Below, piece after piece: positions 59,201 to 64,000 of a DNA stretch of 64,000 bases (the first letter of the stretch is position 1; the number at the start of each line of letters is the position of its first letter). The translations under genes and the position numbers were made by a program. The stretch comes from Platycarya strobilacea. Taxonomy: Eukaryota; Streptophyta; Magnoliopsida; Fagales; Juglandaceae. Where the stretch lies: assembly GCA_036898215.1 (NCBI GenBank), contig CM072550.1, positions 14,023,501 through 14,087,500 on the forward strand, written 5' to 3'. The notes beneath the pieces are model-generated. The model ran no database searches and was not told the DNA's origin. It worked only from the letters and a program-made list of their open reading frames with translations.

Positions 59201-61051
59201 GGACATTTTCCTTCCCATATCAAATCACAATGATTTTTCTCACATAATTAGGTTTTGATAACTAATTCCATTGTCTTTAGTGGTTCTTTTGGCCCTTTGT
59301 CCCATCATTGGGGCACATCATGTCGTTCTCTACATAGCTCTTTTTATAAAAGTTCATTACAAGTTGATGTGGCTTAAAATTAGGCCCGTTCATCTGGGTC
59401 GGGTCTTACTTGGCTTAATTTTTAAATTATATTTATTTTTTAATAAATTTGACATTTTTATTTAAAAGGTTCGATAAAATTTTGGATCCAGAATCTAGCT
59501 GAGCATCCCTACTTAAAATGATATATTAAATCTATTTTGCAACAAAATGTATCTTATAATGTAATGTATTATATCAAGTCGTGTCAGTTTCTAAATCTTT
59601 TTGTTTTTTTTTTTTTTTGGGAAGTAAGATCTTTGTATAGACCTAACATTTTTTACTGAAGAAAGGAAGAGAAATCTTGTATGTTCATTACTCAGTTCTT
59701 CCATTAAAACACAAGTTTTCTTTTAAAGTCCCTGCCGGGCGATGAGAGAAATGTCTCGAAATCCTTGCAAATCTTACAATATATAAAAGCTGAAGCATCC
59801 TCTTTGTAATATATTGCACGGCCTCAGCATTTGTCTATTTTAATTTTATTTATTTGAGTATTTTATTTTTCCCTAATTATAATACATAGAAGTTTACACC
59901 TCCACCCTTTATTTCACTTTGTTATCAGTCTCTTGCACTTCCCGTCAACTTTCACCCTTATTAACTCTTCTTTAGCTGTCTCTTGCCATTTCTTGTTAAC
60001 TTCCACTCTTTATTACCACTTCAATAGTTTTCTCTTGTACTTCCTGTCTATTGCACTTCCTGTCAGCCTATTTATTTTCTGAAGTTTAAAACGTTCATCT
60101 TTCCTTTTCCATTTTATTAAAGGTTATTTAAAACATTTGGATAATCATCTCAACATTAATTTATTTCCTTAAACACCAGATCGGTTTCCAGGCTTAATTG
60201 AAAATCTCTATTGGATAATAAACTTCTGCTTATTTCTCGACAGATCTTGGTCTTCTATTTAAGGTATCATTTTTTGTTTTATTGTCATCTTGGTGAGAGA
60301 TAACTATCATCTTTAACTCTTAAGGAGTTGGCCCAAGTGATGAAGGCCTTGGTCCTGGGGTATCACTCCCTTTAAAGTCCAAGGTTTAATACCTCATGGC
60401 TATAAACAATCATTTAAGGCTACACCTTCTGGTTAAAAGTCAGTGATTTAACCAGTTCCGTGTGGGGAAACTTCAGAGAGTGCGTTGTGTGGGATCGGGA
60501 TTTACTCTGCAGGTGTGGGTTTGAAGGGCCCTGCCTTGGAGAGGTTCCCTAACATAAAAAAAAAAAACTATCATCTTTGAAGTCATTGATGCTACTACTC
60601 TAAACAATGAATCGTCTTTTTTTCTTGAAAACTCATCTGATTGGTAATTGTGAAAAGTTTCAATACTGGTTTCCTTCAGAGATGGAACTCTTGGGTTGGT
60701 GGTGTTGGTAGTTCTCTCTTTTGTGCACTTTCTTTGCTAAGCCTAACATCTCAGTCGTTTTTGTGTCCACTTTCTTTGCATAATTTGCAGCTTTGACTTT
60801 CTGATTTTTTTGAGCTATACTGGTCTAATCCAAATATGACTAACTTGTTATGACCATGACAGAGGTAGAGGGAATATAATAGAATTACAAAAACGTAATA
60901 ATTTTCAATATATAGCACAGTGAATGGGTAGTATATATACTCTTTTTTGAAGCTTTTGGCTTGGAAATAATTGCAGGTCGTGGAGATCAAGAATCTACAA
61001 CAAGGAGTTAAGAAACAATGCTTGAGAAGAACACAGACTAGTTCTTGGTGA
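56276..61051 (+). CDS. ABF: ABF/AREB-type bZIP transcription factor, copy 2 (425 aa)
   Basis: Exons 56276-57376, 58045-58116, 58248-58277 and 60977-61051, with splice phases the same as in copy 1 (exons 2-4 also have the same lengths). C1 (ARQQSIYALTFDELQNTMGG), C2 (LQRQGSLTLPRTLSQKTV), C3 (PQRQQTLGEMTLEEFL) and the basic region (KRMIKNRESAARSRARKQ) are all present. The zipper in exon 2 differs at one residue (YTMEL for YTVEL). The C4 end is CLRRTQTSSW where copy 1 and the family have T-G-P-W, so this motif is altered while the R-x-x-T site is kept. An in-frame ATG at 56246 would add ten residues, but it precedes the likely 5' UTR splice acceptor, and the ATG at 56276 aligns with copy 1. Reading frame intact; a functional ABA-response factor is likely. 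Confidence 0.95.
58594..58706 (+). mobile_element. 5'-truncated SINE in intron 3 of ABF copy 2
   Basis: GAATTAACTGAGGTACACTT, GTTGTTCCTGAACACC and GATGCCAATACAAAACAAAA parallel the 3' half of the SINE in copy 1 (minus strand of 40826-41064). Copy 1 lacks an insert here (AAGTATAAATAGGATGC... TATGGAAGTTCAAAATCAC). The tRNA-like head is missing. Confidence 0.6.
59381..59511. mobile_element. hAT-like MITE, 131 bp, in intron 3 of ABF copy 2
   Basis: Perfect 8-bp target repeats CTTAAAAT (59373-59380, 59512-59519). Ends TAGGCCCGTTCA and, inverted from the right, TAGGGATGCTCA. The interior (GGGTCGGGTCTTACTTGGCT, then AT-rich) resembles the MITE at 7291-7432. Not found in copy 1. Confidence 0.85.
60315..60565 (+). 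mobile_element. SINE in intron 3 of ABF copy 2
   Basis: 13-bp direct repeats AACTATCATCTTT (60302-60314, 60566-60578). The head has GTTGGCCCAAGTGATGAAGG (box A-like) and GGTTTAATACCTC (box B-like), and the element ends in an A run. Same strand as the gene. Absent from copy 1. Confidence 0.85.
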
Positions 61052-62260
61052 ATCAAGAATGTTATTGTCAATTATGTGCAAACATTATTATGTATGGCGT
61101 AGGTGGCTGTACATATTAAAGGCGATTCCTCGTTCTGTAAATTAAGAATATGAGGGTTTTAGTTGTGGTAGATAAGCCCTCCCATTTCTTCATCCTTTAA
61201 TTTTCTTCCGAAGCAATGTTTATGCGGTGAGTAATATTAAATATAGTCCGAGAGTGTACGAGTTTTGGACAGTCTCTTTGAAAAAAAGTAGTCGATTTTG
61301 AAAATGTATTTTCATGTGGTTTCCAGCCTTCAGGTGTGTCCCTTTTTTTTATCTTTTCAAAGAAACTGTCAAAACTTGCACACTCTAGAACTGTATTTAG
61401 GGATACCTACTCAGTTATGCAGACTCATATCTTACTCCCTTTAGAGTATTTAGGGATACCTACTGTCAGTTATGCTATATACTAGACTCATATCTCACTC
61501 CCTTTTTACCATGTGCTGTGACATTGCTCCTTAACCGGTTAATCTTTTTTTCCCCTTAAGTATGGATGGTATCACATCAATTAGATAGAAGTGAGATTAG
61601 AGTGTAGGATATGAAAAGTAACCAAATTCATAAATCAAATGTTACACGAAATGCAATAGATTGGTCAATGTCCACTGCACGTTAATGTTTGTACTATGTA
61701 GTCCATAAGTTTAGTAGGGTTAAAAACCAGATAACAGTTTTGTTGGATTTGTCTTTATTTATTTTTATGAGCTAATTTGTATTTATTTTGAGTGATTTGC
61801 AAAAGTCCTGATTTTAATCAGGTCAGTTTTTACAACAATTGAGACCTTCGGAATTCCAGCCATAATTGGTTTGGTACCTAATTGATTTTGTTCCTTGATT
61901 TCATCATTAATTTAGCACATAAATAGTTTAATGCATATTGGGATTCTTGCAAATCCTACTCATGTTTCGTTCAACATAATCCACCTAAAAAGGTGGCAAA
62001 ATTAGACCATGAAATTTCACCAATATCAATCACTTCCTATTAATTAGCTCTCTTTGATGCTTCAAGTGGGAAATTTCGATTCATTCTCAAATATATTCTA
62101 ATTCCGCCACTACTATTTACACTGTTAGTCTCTTAACTATAGACTCTTTAAGCTGAATTTGGGATTGGAGAAGAGCCAAAAATATCATTTTGAACAGCAA
62201 ATCCACTCATAAGAAATATTATAAGAGGGAAAGGGGGACCGGGGGCAGGGGAATTACCAC
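61052..62260. other. ABF copy 2 3' region and intergenic sequence
   Basis: Similarity to the copy 1 downstream region runs to about 61911 (TTTAGTAGGG, GAGCTAATTTGTATTTA, TTGATTTCATCATTAAT). It contains a near-duplicate pair TTTAGGGATACCTACT (61396, 61447). No further gene seen. Confidence 0.55.
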
Positions 62261-62434
62261 CACCCAAGATTATGTCCATTTTGGTCACTACAGAAACTTC
62301 TCTCCACTGCCCTATTTGATTGCCAAAGGCTTGACTCCTGGCTGGTTCTTTACAAGCAATTAGACGACGACAATCTTCATTTGGAATCTGTATGTCGTGC
62401 TTGAGAAGTTCTTGCTCTTGCAATTTTCTGTTAC
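62261..62434 (-). other. Unrecognised exon-like stretch
   Basis: Minus strand reads KLQEQELLKHDIQIPNEDCR and SQAFGNQIGQWREVSVVTKM, open for about 58 codons. It is preceded by TTGTAACAG, a possible acceptor, and followed by GTGGTAATTC, a possible donor. I do not recognise the sequence and cannot link it to THO5. It could be a captured exon or chance. Confidence 0.25.
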
Positions 62435-62551
62435 AATTTGTTTCGAGAACATACAATATTACTAAAAAATTCCTTCCGTTAACATGTGGAAAAAAGAGGT
62501 AAGTATTTTCTGTAAAGAAAGTATGGAGTTTCCGTGATGAAAATTGGTTAC

Positions 62552-62776
62552 CTCAGCTTCAGTGGAACAAATTTCATTATACTACTCTGCACCATCACTT
62601 TCAGAATGATTTTTCCTAGAAGAGTCAGTGTAAAGACAAAAGCAAACTGTGGAGGCCATCATTAAATTGGATAAGAAGCACCCACAAATAAATGAATGAA
62701 TAGAATTCAAGAAAATAAGTGAAATTTAGTTACCTTAGCTTCTAACATCCCAATTGTCTGTTCAATATCCATGTTC
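62552..62776 (-). pseudogene. Decayed C-terminal exon fragments of THO5
   Basis: Two short splice-bounded pieces. 62776-62734 gives MDIEQTIGMLEAK, matching the 'LEAKV' part of THO5 C-terminal regions as I recall them. 62615-62552 gives KNHSESDGAE-stop-YNEICSTEAE, matching a Ser/Glu-rich then W-Y-N-E segment with TAG in place of the Trp codon. The 30 or so residues that normally join these segments are absent and phases do not agree. These look like debris of the gene's 3' end. Confidence 0.55.
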
Positions 62777-63200
62777 CTGCTTAAAACAAGACAAAATTCA
62801 CTGACCCCACAATCCACCCACCACCTTTCACCTCATCTCATACTATTGGGTATGACTCATATGAGATGCAGGACCATCCCATACCACCAGGTTTCTTTAT
62901 CTGGAGATTGGACTTGAGGCATTTTGAAATTAAAGCCAGTTGCCTTGAATGATCAAGGTTAAAGATAGGTAACCCAAACAAAAAAAAAAGTTCCTTCCTT
63001 TAGAAAGCAGCATATGCAAGTCATAATTATGCAGAGTAAAATGAAGTTCCTTAAATAACCAAAATAAAAGTGACCGACAAAAGGCTCAACAAAAGTGACC
63101 GAAAACAACTCTAAAATTCAGATCTGACCACACTCTCCTAGTGATTTATAGTTTTCCCTTCGATGATCCAGGATTCCAAATATGCAAATCAGCAACTCAC

Positions 63201-63889
63201 ACAAGAGCCAGCTGAGCCTTTTTTAAGGAACGAATTCTTTGCACAACTGTCTGGATGCGAGTCTGCTGGCGATACAGAGAAAGACCAGATATAACAGCAT
63301 CACTTTTAGCTGTTTCACCACTTGGAGTTCCATGGGTAGTAAGCAATGGAGACACCTCTGGCAAAAAGTCAATTCCTGCCAAATGCTGGGCCCACTTATA
63401 TGGACGCGATGTTATGCTTTTGTCAAATGAGAGGGCATCACCAACAGAGAGCTTGGCTGACTGTACCATCAGAACAAATGTCAACACCATAAATGCAAAA
63501 TGGAGCGGAGGAACAAGAGGGAAAAAAGAAGACTGAACAAAACTTCCAGACCTGGTGAGGAAGTTCAATGCCAGTGTCATCGGGGAATAAGTTGCATAAC
63601 ATGCTATTCTCAACTCCATCGTGGGACCCTTCAATCCCGACACATACAACATTCAACTTTAACAAGTATTCAAATTTCAGATTGATAAGCTTTGCAGACT
63701 TTGGATCAGACACCTCATCATCATAAATATGAATGATTGTTCTAAGTGGGTGAACTTGATATAAGCCTTCCTGGTTAAGGCTCTCCTTGATCAAAACCCC
63801 CTTTGGCCGCTTTCTCCGCCTCTGGCCATCATCTTCCTCCTCTGGTGCATCATCCTCCAATATGATACTCTCTACATTGGTAGATATAC
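63201..63889 (-). CDS. THO5: THO complex subunit 5 (partial; 5' end beyond window)
   Basis: Exons 63889-63552 and 63460-63201, with GT/AG borders and matching phases. The first reads NVESIILEDDAPEEEDDGQR, a basic RRRKRPKGV, then VHPLRTIIHIYDDE and KFEYLLKLNVVCVGIEG. The second has SAKLSVGDALSF, YKWAQHLAGIDFLPEVS, SGLSLYRQQTRIQTVVQRIR and KKAQLALV. These are characteristic of plant THO5 (THOC5/Fms-interacting protein), part of the nuclear THO/TREX complex in mRNP assembly, export and small-RNA production. The next expected exon (about 'EQLDSLMKLKWP' in relatives) is not found; only damaged fragments lie further on. The gene may therefore be a 3'-disrupted pseudogene, or a partial duplicate of an intact THO5 elsewhere. 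Confidence 0.82.
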
Positions 63890-63960
63890 CTGAACCACTA
63901 AGTCACATCAGTATTTGTTTCCCTTCTTTTCTCATAAGGGGAAGGAGGTCAACGAAATAA

Positions 63961-64000
63961 TACACACACACACACACATATATAGAGAGAGAGAGAGAGA
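63961..64000. repeat. (CA)n/(GA)n microsatellite
   Basis: ACACACACACACACACAC followed by ATATATA and GAGAGAGAGAGAGAGA at the window edge, in a THO5 intron. Confidence 0.9.

Overview
The window looks like nuclear DNA of a eudicot, probably woody. It is AT-rich, with spliced genes (GT/AG introns), plant-specific families (GLR, ABF/AREB bZIP), plant LTR retrotransposons, SINEs, a LINE and many MITEs. One AT-rich MITE family with TCTCGTTTGG-type ends reminds me of walnut/oak-order (Fagales) genomes, but that is an impression only.

Layout. (1) 0.8-5.9 kb, minus strand: a complete five-exon glutamate receptor-like (GLR) channel gene with three related MITE-like insertions in its introns and a CACTA-type transposon end just after the stop codon. 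(2) 8.56-31.2 kb: a stack of nested LTR retrotransposons. Outer Ty3/Gypsy element A (exact 5-bp target duplication TTGAG at both ends) holds a 1.6-kb solo LTR D (duplication GTTGT) and an 18.3-kb Tat-like Ty3/Gypsy element B. B is interrupted inside its RT/RNase H region by element C, which has 2.3-kb LTRs and no coding capacity. LTR divergence counted by hand falls from A (about 12%) to B (about 5%) to C (about 3-4%), in the order the nesting requires. B carries an antisense spliced accessory ORF of putative gypsy-type transposon (PF04195-like) character and a tandem-repeat block between integrase and the 3' LTR. (3) 37.7-41.7 kb and 56.3-61.1 kb, both plus: two tandemly duplicated ABF/AREB-type bZIP genes (423 and 425 aa) with identical exon structure. 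Homology extends from roughly 35.35 to 42.24 kb and from 52.87 to 61.91 kb. Between them lie a 0.8-kb hAT-like element, a 4.6-kb decayed Copia element, MITEs and a 5'-truncated LINE. (4) 62.5-63.9 kb, minus: 3' part of a THO complex subunit 5 (THO5) gene. The last visible exons are intact, but the region beyond keeps only small damaged C-terminal exon fragments.

Functionally, only the GLR and the two ABF genes look intact within the window. The ABF proteins should act in abscisic-acid responsive transcription. The duplicates differ in ACGT cores and TATA-like sequence upstream, in the C4 motif at the C terminus, and in intron 3, which gained different SINE and MITE insertions in each copy. 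The remainder is transposon-derived or intergenic AT-rich sequence.
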